Positions 48,594-58,349 of a stretch of DNA of 64,000 bases are shown here, piece by piece; positions within the stretch are counted from its first letter, which is position 1; every line of letters starts with the position of its first letter. The notes under the pieces were generated by a model. It saw only the letters and a list, made by a program, of their open reading frames with translations. It was not told the origin of the DNA and searched no databases. Made by a program: the position numbers and the translations under genes. Origin of the DNA: Chelonoidis abingdonii (Eukaryota > Chordata > Testudines > Testudinidae); the NCBI RefSeq assembly GCF_003597395.2, contig NC_133771.1, positions 130,506,671 to 130,570,670 of the forward strand, given 5' to 3'.

Positions 48594-48836
48594 GTTACTC
48601 ACCTTTGTAACTGTTGTTCTTCGAGATGTGTTGCTCATATCCATTCCAATTAGGTGTGTCCGCGCGCCGCATGCACGCTCGTCGGAAGATTTTTATCCTA
48701 GCAACACTCAGTGGGTTGGCTGGGTCGCCCCCTGGAGTGGCGCCGCTATACCGTCGGATACATACCCCTGCTGACCCAACAGCCCTTCAGTTCCTTCTTG
48801 CCGGCTACTCCGACAGTGGGGAAGGAGAGCGGGTTT
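48594..48836 (-). repeat. DIRS 3' inverted terminal repeat
   Basis: From 48,648 to about 48,805 it is the reverse complement of about 54,500-54,655 at the other end, clearly similar but with scattered substitutions and short indels. Shared blocks include GCATGCACGCTCGTCGGAA and CCCCCTGGAGTGG. The outermost 54 bases (48,594-48,647) are specific to this end and recur inverted in the internal complementary region. Confidence 0.88.
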
Positions 48837-48937
48837 GGAATGGATATGAGCAACACATCTCGAAGAACAACAATTACAAAGGTGAGAAACGGTCTTTTCT
48901 TTTTCGAGTGCTTGCTCATATCCATTTCAATTAGGTG
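48837..48937. repeat. DIRS internal complementary region
   Basis: Two pieces. 48,837-48,890 is the reverse complement of the left outer end 48,594-48,647 (52 of 54 by my count). 48,906-48,937 is the reverse complement of the right outer end 54,656-54,687 (29 of 32). A 15-base spacer separates them. In DIRS elements such a region is thought to template the joining of the two ends into a circle. It lies directly after the recombinase stop and directly before the 3' terminal repeat. Confidence 0.88.
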
Positions 48938-48952
48938 ATTCCCAAGCCTTAC

Positions 48953-49888
48953 CTAGGCGGTGGGGTCAGAGTGAGACGTTGCAGAATGCAAAACTGCTGA
49001 GCCAAAGGCTGCATTGTCTCTGGACTGCTGAACCAATGCGTAATGCGAGGCAAAGGTGTGAATCGATGACCAAGTAGCAGCGCGACATATTTCCCAGATG
49101 GGGACATGGGCCAGGAAAGCAGCAGATGAGGCTTGTGCCCGAGTAGAATGGGTGGTGAGATGGCTAGCCAGAAAGTGAGCCAATTCATAGCATGTTCGGA
49201 TGCAGGTTGTCACCCAAGATGAAATTCTTTGGGAAGAGACCTGCATGCCTTTCATCTGGTCTGCAACCGCTACAAAGAGCTGAGGCGAACGTCGGAAGGG
49301 TATGGTCCTCTCGATATAAAAGGTGAGAGCCCTGCGGACATCCAAGGTATGCAGTTGTTCCCGACGCGATGAGTGCGGCTTCGGGAAAAAGACTGGGAGA
49401 AAGATGTCTTGATTGACATGAGAGGCAGACACCACCTTAGGGAGAAAAGAGGGGTGCAGTCGCAGTTGTACCTTGTCCTTGTGGAATACCTTATACGTGG
49501 GATCCGCTGTCAAAGCCAGAAGCTCCAATACTCGCCTTGCTGAGGTGATAGCGACAAGGAAGGCTGTCTTCCAGGAGAGGTACAGCAGCGAGCAGGTGGC
49601 CAGAGGCTCAAAAGGGGCACCCATAAGCTTGGCTAGCACCAGGTTTAGATCCCAGGTAGGGGTCGGACATCTGACTTGAGGGTACAACCACTCCAATCCC
49701 TTAAGGAACCTGGAAACTATGGGGTGAGAAAAGATGGAACTGCCACTTTCCCCTGGGTGGAAGGCGGAAATAGCTTCCAAATGCACCTTTCTAGAAGAGA
49801 CCGCCAGGCCGTGCTCTTTCAGGGACCATAGGTAATCCAGGACAGTGGGGACAGATACCTGTCCGGGGACTAAGTTATTCTGAGCGCA
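48953..49888 (-). CDS. Tyrosine recombinase of the DIRS element
   Basis: Lambda-integrase-type DNA recombinase that would insert the circular DNA copy into the genome. The frame is open for about 311 codons, from just after a TGA at 49,889-49,891 to the TAG at 48,953. There is no clear ATG; a GTG lies at 49,786, so the true start or an upstream frame link to pol is unknown. Counting from that GTG, TSARRVLEL at 81-89 gives the first catalytic Arg, HSTR at 213-216 the His-x-x-Arg, W239/H243 the second basic or aromatic site, and Y249 the likely nucleophile. The order R...HxxR...(W/H)...Y is complete. It sits about 70 bases after the pol stop and 15 bases before the internal complementary region. 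It is the only long intact-looking frame in the window. Confidence 0.85.
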   Translation of the reverse strand, partial: CAQNNLVPGQVSVPTVLDYLWSLKEHGLAVSSRKVHLEAISAFHPGESGSSIFSHPIVSRFLKGLEWLYPQVRCPTPTWDLNLVLAKLMGAPFEPLATCSLLYLSWKTAFLVAITSARRVLELLALTADPTYKVFHKDKVQLRLHPSFLPKVVSASHVNQDIFLPVFFPKPHSSRREQLHTLDVRRALTFYIERTIPFRRSPQLFVAVADQMKGMQVSSQRISSWVTTCIRTCYELAHFLASHLTTHSTRAQASSAAFLAHVPIWEICRAATWSSIHTFASHYALVQQSRDNAAFGSAVLHSATSHSDPTA

Positions 49889-49957
49889 TCAGTAGGAGAA
49901 ACGCTTCCACTTGGCGAGATATGTCAACTGAGGCAGAGCAACGCAGCTCAGGCTGGC

Positions 49958-51982
49958 TCAACCACACAGCAGCCATGCCATGAGATGAAGGGATTGCAGG
50001 TCCGGATGGTGAAGCCTGCCAAAGTCCTGTGTTATGAGGTCTGGCCAGAGTGGCAGGGGGATCGGGTCTGCCACTGAGAGGTCGAACAACAGGGTGTACC
50101 AATGCTGCCTTGGCCATGCTGGAGCAATGAGGATCAAATGGGCTCTGTCCCTGTGGAGCTTGAGTAGGACTCTGTGGACGAGCGGAAATGGTGGGAAGGC
50201 ATAAAGTAGGTGCCTCTTCCACGGGATCAGGAATGCGTCTGAGAGGGAGCCCGGGGAGCATCCTTGGAAGGAGCAGAACACCTGGCATTTCCTGTTCTCT
50301 CGAGAGGCAAAGAGGTCTATGGGGGGAAAGCCCCACCTCCGGAAAACAGAATGGATAATGTCCAGGCGTATCGACCACTCGTGAGACAGGAAGGACCTGC
50401 TGAGGTGATCTGCCAGAGTGTTCTGGACTCCTGGGAGAAAAGACGCTACCAAATTGATAGAGTGGGCTATGCAAAAGTCCCAGAGGCGAATGGCTTCTTG
50501 ACAAAGGAGGGAGGAGCGTGCTCCGCCCTGCTTGTTTATGTAAAACATGGCTGTTGTGTTGTCCGTGAACACTGATACACAACGGCCTTGTAGATGATCC
50601 TGAACACCTGGCATGCTAGAAGGACTGCTCTCAGCTCCCTCACGTTGATGTGCAGGGCCAGCTCTTGGGGCAACCAGAGGCCTTGAGTGTGAAGGCTCCC
50701 AAGGTGGGCACCTCAACCCAGAGATGATGCGTCTGTGGTTAGGGCCACCGAGGGTTGTGGTGGGTGGAATGGCATCCCTGCGCAAACCAGAGAGGGGTCT
50801 AACCACCAAGTGAGGGAGTCGAGAACCTTCCTGGGGATAGCGAGCACCGAATCTAGACTGTCTCTGTGTGGACGGTATATTGAAGCCAGCCAGGTTTGGA
50901 AGGGATGGAGACGTAGCCTCGCATACTTGGTCACGAAGGTGCAGGAGGCCATGTGACCTATTAGGCCGAGGCAAGTGCCCACCGACTTTGTCGGAAAGGA
51001 TTGAAGACTTCGAATTATTGAAGCCATCATTTGAAAACGCAACTGGGGGAGGCAGGCTCTGGCCAGATTGGAGTCCAGAACAGCTCCGATGAAGTCTATT
51101 CTCTGCATGGGTGTCAGAGTAGACTTTTCTGTGTTGATCATGAGGCCTAGACTCCCGAAGAGGTCTCTGACGATGCACAGGTGCTGCGATGCTTGTGATT
51201 AGGAAGTCCCTCGAATGAGCCAATCGTCGAGGTACGGGTAGATGTGTACTTGACACCGGAGGGAGGCGGCTACTACAGGTATGCATTTGGTGAAGACCCT
51301 TGGAGCTGTAGAAAGGCCAAAGGGAAGTACCGTGAACTGAAAGTGTTGGTGGTTGACCACAAAACGGAGGTACCATCTGTGCGGCGGATAAATGGAGATG
51401 TGGAAATAAGCGTCCTTCATATTGAGGGCAGCATACCAGTCTCCAGGATCCAGGGATGGGATGATGGTCCCCAGGGATACCATGCGGAACTTCAGCTTTA
51501 TCAGGAATTTGTTGAGTTCTCGTGGGTCTAGGATCAGTCGTAGACCTCCCTTTGCCTTGAGGATTAAGTAGCGGGAATAGAACCCCTTGCCCCTCATGTC
51601 TTCTGGCACCTCCTCTATGGCTCCCAGTTTTAGAGGCGCCTGGACCTCTTATAAGAGGACTTGCTCGTGAGAGGGGTCCCTGAAGAGGGACGGGTAGGGA
51701 AGGTGCGGGGGGGACTGAAACAAACTGGAGGTGATATCCCGCTTCCACCGTGCGGAGGACCCAACGATCTGAGGTTAGCTGGGACCAGGCAGGGAGGAAA
51801 TGGGAGAGGCAGTTGAAAAAGGAGGGAGAAGGATCCAGTAGGATAACTGGTGGGCCGTCCTCGGGCGTCTCATCAAAAGTTTTGCTTGGGCCCCGTTGGT
51901 GGTTTAGGAGGCACTTGACTTTGGGTTCCTTGAGGACCAGACTGCCTCCACTGATTCCCCCTGCCATGCCTTCTAGTAGCAT
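49958..51982 (-). pseudogene. DIRS pol: RT, RNase H, methyltransferase-like (frameshifted)
   Basis: The apparent 674-codon frame is not one protein. Its first part (to about 51,720) and last part (from about 50,600) are pol, but the middle is a shadow, since the RT lies in another frame. That RT frame has YSRYLILKAKGGLRLILD (about 51,577-51,524), LNMKDAYFHI and the catalytic IYPYLDDWLIRG (about 51,246-51,211), then continues to the 50,713 region. Back in the first frame come the RNase H VFTDNTTAMFYINKQGG (about 50,575-50,525) and ADHLSR, then IDLFASRENRK and LLYAFPPFPL, the methyltransferase-like domain of DIRS pol. Lesions: a frameshift near the C-run at about 51,705, an in-frame TAA at 51,649-51,651 and a one-base frameshift near 50,605. 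Overlaps gag by about 110 bases. Confidence 0.85.
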
Positions 51983-54260
51983 CCTGACTTGGCCAAGACT
52001 GGTTGTAAAGGCGGCGTGGCTGAGGCCGGAAGGACCTTCGTTGGGTCACTGGCGTGTGCATACCCAGCGAGCACATTATGACCCGGTTGTCTTTCAGACT
52101 TTGCAACCTGGGGTCGGTTTTGTCTGAGAAAAGGCCCTGGCCCTCGGAGGGTAAATCCTGAATGGTCTGTTGCAATTCAGGGGGAAGGCCTGAAGCCTGG
52201 AGCCAGGAGATACACCTCATCGTCACTCTGGATGCCAGAGTTCTGGCAGCTGAGTCCGCTGCATCCAGAGAGGCCTGGAGGGAGGTTCTTGCCACCTTTT
52301 CACCCTCTTCAAGCAGGGCCATAAACTCTGGACAGGACTCCTCGGGAAGAAGCTCCGTAAACTTCCCCACAGACACCCACATATTAAAGTTATACCAACT
52401 TAGGAGGGCTTGTTGGTTTGCCACCCTAAGTTGGAGGCCCCCAGCCAAGTATATTTTGCGGCCTGGGAGGTCCATGCATCTAGCCTCCTTTGCCTTAGGA
52501 TCTGATGCTTGCTGGCCATGACGCTCCCGTTCGTTCACCGATTGGACAACCAGAGAGCAGAGTGGTGGGTGGGTGTAGAGATATTCGTACCCCTTTGAGG
52601 GGACCAGGTATTTCCTCTCTACTCCCCTATCTGTAGGAGGAATTGAAGCTGGGGATTGCCAAATGGTGTCTGCATTGGCTCGTATAGTGCGGATGAACGG
52701 GAGAGCCACTCTAGTGGGTGCATCAGCCGATAAGATGTCCACTACTGGGTCCTCTATTTCAGTGACCTCCTCCACCTGCAAGTTCATATTCTGGGCCACC
52801 CGCCTCAAGAGGTCTTGATGGGCTCTGAGATCGATTGGTGGAGGACCTGAGGAGGATGTTCCTGCTACCGCCTCATCGGGTGAGGAGGAGGAGGAGAGGC
52901 CTAGGACCAACGGGTCCTGAGGTCGGTTGTGCACTTGAGGGGCATCATCTGCATCAGGTGGAACCTCGGTGACTGCAGAGGGAATTGGAGCCTCATCCAT
53001 GCCTGTAGGGGGAGGGCGGCTCACTGTCGCCTCTGGTACCCGGTGTTCTGACGGGACCGAGCGTTGAGCCACTGATGGGGCACCTTGGGCCTGGTGGTAT
53101 GCCCATGGTGTCCAGAAGGACCAATGATGAGGCCCTTGTTCGTAGCTTTGTCCCTGTGGACATTGGCTGGGGATGTCAGATTCCCCCTCCTGATGGTAGG
53201 ATGCACTGCCAGCCTGAGATGATACTGATGTGTGTCTCGAAGGCCACGGTGGTGCCAAGAGACCCTGGGAGGCCGCCACTGTTCTTGACGCTCGATCCCG
53301 GGGCGGTACCAGGGAGCGGTACTGGGAGCTATGGCGGTACCGCGAGTGACACCGGGACCTTCTCCCATACCGGTGCCGGAAGGTCGACCGGGATCTCGAG
53401 TCCCTTCGCCTGGAGCAACTGCGGGATACACGGTACTGAGATCAGTGCCGAGAGCTAGATCGGTACCAGGAGTAACTGTCCGGTGAATGAGATGTTGAAC
53501 GTCGCCGCAACTGCGACCGGTACCGCGATGGAGAGCGGTGCCGGGAGCGGGAACGACGTGATCGAAAGCGCCTGCGAGACCGTGATCTGGAATGATGTCT
53601 CTCTGGTGGACCGATGAAAGGAGGCCTTATGAGGGCCAGCTTGCCAATGGATGGAACAACCCGTACCGGCGGTGCCGGGGGTTGAGGACATATTGGCTCC
53701 GTCATAGCAATGAGCTCCCTTGCCATAGAGAAGGTCTCCGGCATAGAAGGGAGAACAAGTTCAACCACAGCTGGAGCCAGGGATCTGTCTGGCACCGGAC
53801 TCAACGGCCCTTGTAGGACTGGAATCGATGGTGCTGCGCCAGGTGGAGCTGCAATCGGTGGTGCCAGCTTCGCCGGTGCAGCAGCAGATGACAGTGCTCG
53901 ACGAACCGTCTTAGATGAACGCTCCTTCTGCGAAACTGGAGTCAGAGCACTATGTCATTTCCCAGTCAGGGGAAGGGAGTGGTGCCGAGGAGTCGGTGCC
54001 GATAGAGGTCGGTGCCAGGACTCCTTCTCGGTACCAGAGTGATCCGGTGCTGAAGGGGCGCTCCTTACTGAGGCAGTCTGTTGGGTGCTCGGTACCAATA
54101 TTGCAGGACTAAGTGCCGACTCCATGAGGAGCTGCTTCAAATGAAAGTCCCGCTCCTTCTTCGTCCTTGGTTTCAATGACTTGCAGTTGCGGCACTTGTC
54201 AATAAGGTGGGATTCCCCTAGGCACTTGAGGCAGGAGTTGTGTGGATCCCCCATTGGCAT
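51873..54260 (-). pseudogene. DIRS gag with zinc knuckle and Arg/Ser-rich region (two stops)
   Basis: Three open pieces lie in one frame, 54,260-53,955, 53,804-53,442 and 53,279-51,873, so the original gag was near 796 codons or more. The frame stays open upstream of 54,260 to about 54,380, so the start is uncertain. Residues 10-26 give C-x2-C-x9-C-x2-C with a His at 18, a zinc-knuckle-like motif. The middle (about 53,600-53,290) is an Arg/Ser repeat region (SRSRSRRRFRSRRSRSRHRS). The C-terminal half has the DIRS Gag block LRVANQQALLSWYNFNMW. Both interruptions are TGA (53,955-53,957 and 53,442-53,444), as expected from decay of CGA codons. In the element Gag would bind the RNA. Confidence 0.8.
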
Positions 54261-54484
54261 CGGCTTCTGGCACGCCGAGTACGGTTTGAATCCCAGTGCC
54301 TTGGGTATGGGCCCGCATTGGGATGGAGGAAAGGGGCTAATCCCCGATCCTCCCTTCAGCTATATACACTAACAATGAATAGAAGTACTAACACTAACTA
54401 TAATTATAAGAACTCAAACTATAAACACAGTAAAGAGCAAAGAACTACAAGAAGCTAGGGATGTGGAGATCGGCAAAGCCACGC

Positions 54485-54707
54485 TCCACAGTTCCAACGA
54501 CTGTCACGGGCAGTAAGAAGGAACTGAAGGGCCGTTGGGTCGGCAGAAGTATATATCCGGCGCTACAGCGGCACCACTCCAGGGGGCAACCCACCTGACC
54601 CTCCGAGTGTTGCTAGGGTAAAAATATTCCGACGAGCGTGCATGCAGCGCGCACACACCTAATTGGAATTGGTATGAGCAAGCACTCAAAGAAGAATTAA
54701 AAGTGAC
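54485..54707 (-). repeat. DIRS 5' inverted terminal repeat
   Basis: Reverse complement of the left terminal repeat over about 54,500-54,655. The outer 32 bases 54,656-54,687 (ending GCAAGCACTC) recur in the internal complementary region. The end near 54,707 (AAAGTGAC) is placed where similarity to the older DIRS-like flank begins. Confidence 0.85.
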
Positions 54708-55570
54708 TATATCTCCTGCTAGAACATTCTGTTGTCAGAGGGGTCCCTGAAAAGGAACCGGAAAGCTGGTTAGGGTTTTGTGAGGGACTGATATTGGGTG
54801 GAAAAGCCCCCTTCTACAATGTCCAGGGCCCAGCAATCCACCATGATGGTGGTCCAAACTCCAGAAAAATAAAATAAATGATTCCCAAATGGAGGGCATA
54901 TAAAGAGGAAAATCCAACAGAATTTGTACCCCACTCACGAAGAAGGAGTCAAATCTGCTGCCTTGATGATGACGAGAGCAGAGGTTTTGACTAGGCAATG
55001 GATGCAGAGGAGTTCCTTCTGCGCAAATTTATGGGGGTTTCTAGGTGGTTCAGGTTGCCAGTATGGCATATTGATGGCCTCTGATCTGGTTATGACTTCA
55101 AGTGCTTCTGCTTTGGTGTAGGAACACAGATTCATAAAGACCTCTGTTTGCTGAGTCCTTCAGAGAGTATAAAGCTTCTGTTTTCACATTGAAAAGTTCT
55201 CATCCCTTAAACAGAAGATCTGCAATTGCAATTTGCACCCCCTTAGTGATCCCTGATGACTAGAGCCAAGATCTCCATTGCTATTAAAGTGGCCACAGAT
55301 CTGGAAGATGTACTGGAAGCACCAAGGACTCTTTGGAGGGGTGTACGTTCCATAAATTGAACTTCAGCAAGCCAAGACTTAAAATCCTCCCCTTTATCTC
55401 AGGGAAGCTCATCTGTAATTTTAGATACAAAATCCAGTTCAAATCATCATACTTTGCCAACAGGGCCTGGTTATTGGCAATTCTCATTTGGAGACTTGAG
55501 GTTAATATTTTTTCTAGTCAAATGTCTATTTTTTTAGGTTCCTTGTCTTTTGGTATCATTTTCTGTTAGC
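54708..55570 (-). mobile_element. Older DIRS-like element, gag/pol junction and gag part (right of the insertion)
   Basis: 54,710-54,850 aligns with 51,637-51,780 of the younger element (shared CAGAGGGGTCCCTGAA-type block). Further right, minus frame 55,487-55,284 begins MRIANNQALLAKYDDLNW, matching LRVANQQALLSWYNFNMW of the younger Gag. Stops and indels are frequent. With 48,060-48,593 it forms one element split by the insertion. Confidence 0.75.
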
Positions 55571-55689
55571 TTTTTCTGGACCTCTCATTCACCGCAGTGA
55601 CAAATAATGACCCCGAAAGCCCTCAGAAAGCACTTGGCTGCAATAGTCTGCGCTCAGTGCTGGTGCCAGAGATTTGTGCTGTATTTCTC

Positions 55690-56000
55690 ATTTGAATTTG
55701 TCTGGCTTAAAATTGCCAGCCGCTGGTTCTCATTTTGCCTTTCTCCACTAGATTTCTCTCTCTTTGTAGGTATTTACATATTATAATCAAGTTACTGCTC
55801 AGTCTTCTTGTTGATACGCTGAACAAGTTGATCTCCTTAAGTCTTTCACTGTAAGGCATTTTTTCCTAGTCTTCAAACAATTTTTGTGGCTCTTCTCTGC
55901 ACTCTCTCTGATTTATGAGACTCCATCTCTCTATGCTGCATCTCCAAGCTCTATGGGAATAATTGCACGTCAGATGTGAAAGGAACTGTGGCAAGACTGG
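55690..56000 (-). mobile_element. CR1-like remnant
   Basis: On the plus strand AAGTTGATCTCCTTAAGTCT, GTGGCTCTTCTCTGCACTCT and CTCTCTCTGATTTATGAGAC follow the order of the CR1 ORF2 C-terminus read in reverse (compare 21,480-21,570). Strongly decayed. Limits approximate. Confidence 0.45.
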
Positions 56001-56164
56001 ATCATATCACTAGCTATCTATCTTTTGCTCCTCCGTCTCCACAGTAACAATTCTATACCAATAAAACGCATGGCTTCCAGCACCTCTGCATATATCTTGC
56101 TAAACTAAGTAATTATACTACCCATCCTGGTGGTAACTGAGCAGGTGTTTTGAACTCTCTGATA

Positions 56165-56270
56165 CTCTATTTAACATGTATACTATGGTAGCACCTAGAG
56201 GCCCCATCCAGGTCAAGGCCCCATTGTGCTTGGTACTGTACAAACATATAGTAAAATGATTAAGTTGTGG
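56165..56270. repeat. Small dispersed repeat fragment
   Basis: GTAGCACCTAGAGGCCCCAT and GTGCTTGGTACTGTACAAAC match the order of blocks at 30,090-30,190 and, more weakly, 19,580-19,650. An old amniote-type interspersed repeat of unknown class. Confidence 0.5.
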
Positions 56271-57300
56271 GATGAGAAAGAGGCTCAGATTATGCTCTCA
56301 GTGACTCTGGTATACATCCAGAGCCACTATACTGAAGATAGTGAAGTTATTCCAGATTCACACTAGTGTAAACAGAGCAGAATCTGACCCATAATCACTG
56401 ACATGGCTGAGAGGGGGCCCAAAATGGCCATGCCACACCTGATTTTTGAAGCCTTTGCATGCAGCACATGGACTATGTTTTGTGCTTTCCGGATCAAAAA
56501 CATAGGACAGACTCACAAAAAATCAAAACAAGAAAGGGCAAATATTTCTCAGTAAGCAATGCTGTGAACTAAGGCCTACAAACTAGTTCAGACCAGGGGA
56601 ATCAGAAGATGAAGGGAGCCTACATTACTAAAGTTTAGAAGATTTCCTTCTCAGCTCCCTAATTAAGATTTTAAAATTAGACTATTTATTGCATTAGCAT
56701 CAGTTCTTTGTTCAAAGAGCTCACTGAGCTTTAAAAATATGAGAAAAACAGCAAGGCCATATAATGTTCCCAAATTATATTCAAATCTATGCACTATCAT
56801 CATTTTATAGGCACATTAATCTTCTAAGAACTTTTCAGGCATTTAATTAACGTGACAAGATACCAAAGTTAAGGAAAAATGCCACTATTTAGTGCACTAT
56901 CCATACAGATTATTACAGCATTTGAGAAATTAACGTTTCATATGGATTTGTCTTTGTTTTAATGTGGCACTTGGGTGCGTATCTTCCGTTCTATTTTAAT
57001 AGTAAAACTGAGCCCACGCTGGGTCATATGGTAACAAGGGGTAACATTTTCTAATGCACTTAAGTGACTTTGGAGCCTAAGTTTCATTTTCTAATGAGAC
57101 TTAAGCACTTTTTAAAGCTGTGCCCAGGGGTTTTTTGCTGCTATACAATGACCCATTGTTAGACTTCATTTTGGAATTCTCACTCTAGGATCTTGAGCCA
57201 ATTCCCACTGAAGTCATTTCTAAAGCAGCCTGGGCTGTGGATTTCAGAAAGTCTGCATGATCTGCCTGCTCAGCATTTAAAGAGAGATAACAGAAATAGT
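56271..57300. other. Non-coding stretch without a recognised feature
   Basis: AT-rich spacer between repeat fragments. Nothing recognised. Confidence 0.45.
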
Positions 57301-57838
57301 CAGAGGTGAAAGTAAGTCGGTACAGTCCAGTACGACGTACCGCAAGAGCCAGTGGCTGGGATTAAAAGGGATCTGGGCTCTCTGCAGTGGCAGGGAGCTC
57401 CGAGCCCTTTAAATCCTGCCCACAGCTCTGGCAGCTGGGCTGGGGCCAGGATTTAAAGGGCTCGGAGCTCCCCGCAGCTGAAGGAGCTCTGGGCCCTTTA
57501 AATCTCGGCCCCAGCCCAGCAAGGCTCAGGGCTCCCCGCAGCTGTGGGAGCCCTGAGCCCTTTAAATCCCTGATGGAGCTGCAGTGGGGATTTAAAGGGC
57601 CCGGAGCTCCATGGCAGCCGGAGCCCCAGGCCCTTTAATTTGCCCATGACCCCCAGGGGCTCCCAGGCACTTCTGCAGCTGGGAGCCCCAAGTTGATTTA
57701 AAGGCCCTGGGGCTCCCAGCCACAGCCGGTGCCCCAGGGCCTTTAAATCTTGAGAGGCCCCACCTCTTCTGGTTGAGGCCCCGCCCCCCTCAGGACTCCG
57801 GCAGTAGCGGTAAGTCCTGTAAGTTACTTTCGCCCCTG
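57301..57838. mobile_element. hAT-type MITE, 538 bp, perfect 8-bp duplication
   Basis: Termini CAGAGGTGAAAGTAAG and TTACTTTCGCCCCTG are inverted repeats. Both flanks read gaaatagt (57,293-57,300 and 57,839-57,846), a perfect hAT duplication. The interior has at least six TTTAAA-centred units in alternating orientation (CCCTTTAAATC versus GATTTAAAGGG) with CAGCTG cores, an internally palindromic tandem structure. The open frames on both strands are compositional. Confidence 0.88.
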
Positions 57839-58263
57839 GAAATAGTCTACAATTAATGTACAAATAATAAATTCAAGAAGATTAAAAAATGCATCCAAGA
57901 ATGAAGAGATGGAGAAGAGCTATTATCTGAAGTAAATTATCCCATCAAATCAGAGCCCCAGTTCTTTTACAGGCACAAATCCTGCTCCTTCCATAACAGA
58001 TCTCAATCCTTATCTTTCCTGGAGAGTAAAAAACAAACAAACAAAAAAACCCCCACACACCTGGTAACTTCTCTTCCAGAGTATTTTCCACCTATCCTGC
58101 CTATTTATCTTTGGCTTCTGAAGCACATCGTTCTAAACCAGGGTTTCTCAAATTGGGGGTCAGAACCCCTCAGGGGGGTCGTGAGATTATTACATGGGGG
58201 TCACAAGCTATCAGCCTCCACTCCAAACCCCACTCTGCCTCCAGCATTTATAATGGTGTTAAA

Positions 58264-58264
58264 T

Positions 58265-58297
<33 letters not shown>

Positions 58298-58336
58298 ATA
58301 TAATATATATATATATATATATAATATATATATATT
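58264..58336. repeat. (TA)n microsatellite, left side of the LINE
   Basis: Nearly pure TA with a few ATTATA and AATATAATA interruptions. It directly borders the 3' end of the R4-like element. A matching TA tract lies at the 5' end (61,718-61,770), so the LINE sits in what was one TA array. Confidence 0.92.
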
Positions 58337-58349
58337 TATTTTATAAATT

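Larger units (their letters stand above)
48594..54707 (-). mobile_element. DIRS-type tyrosine-recombinase retrotransposon, full length
   Basis: About 6.1 kb in the order (element sense, minus strand) 5' inverted terminal repeat, gag, pol (RT-RNase H-methyltransferase-like), tyrosine recombinase, internal complementary region, 3' inverted terminal repeat. This is the canonical DIRS1-group layout. Such elements copy their RNA into a circle and integrate by recombinase, with no DDE integrase and no target duplication; none is seen here. gag and pol carry lesions, the recombinase frame is open. It is inserted in an older DIRS-like copy on the same strand. Confidence 0.92.

Noticed and set aside
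50713..51982. Reading 49,958-51,982 as one 674-residue protein
   Set aside because: The middle part has no similarity to RT, while a shifted frame carries the full RT with YLDD. It is a chance-open shadow.
51750..52521. Plus-strand frames of 119-125 codons opposite gag and pol
   Set aside because: They are antisense to recognised DIRS genes and carry no domain.
58264..58336. Promoter/TATA cluster or replication origin
   Set aside because: Simple TA microsatellite with no associated gene or other origin signal.
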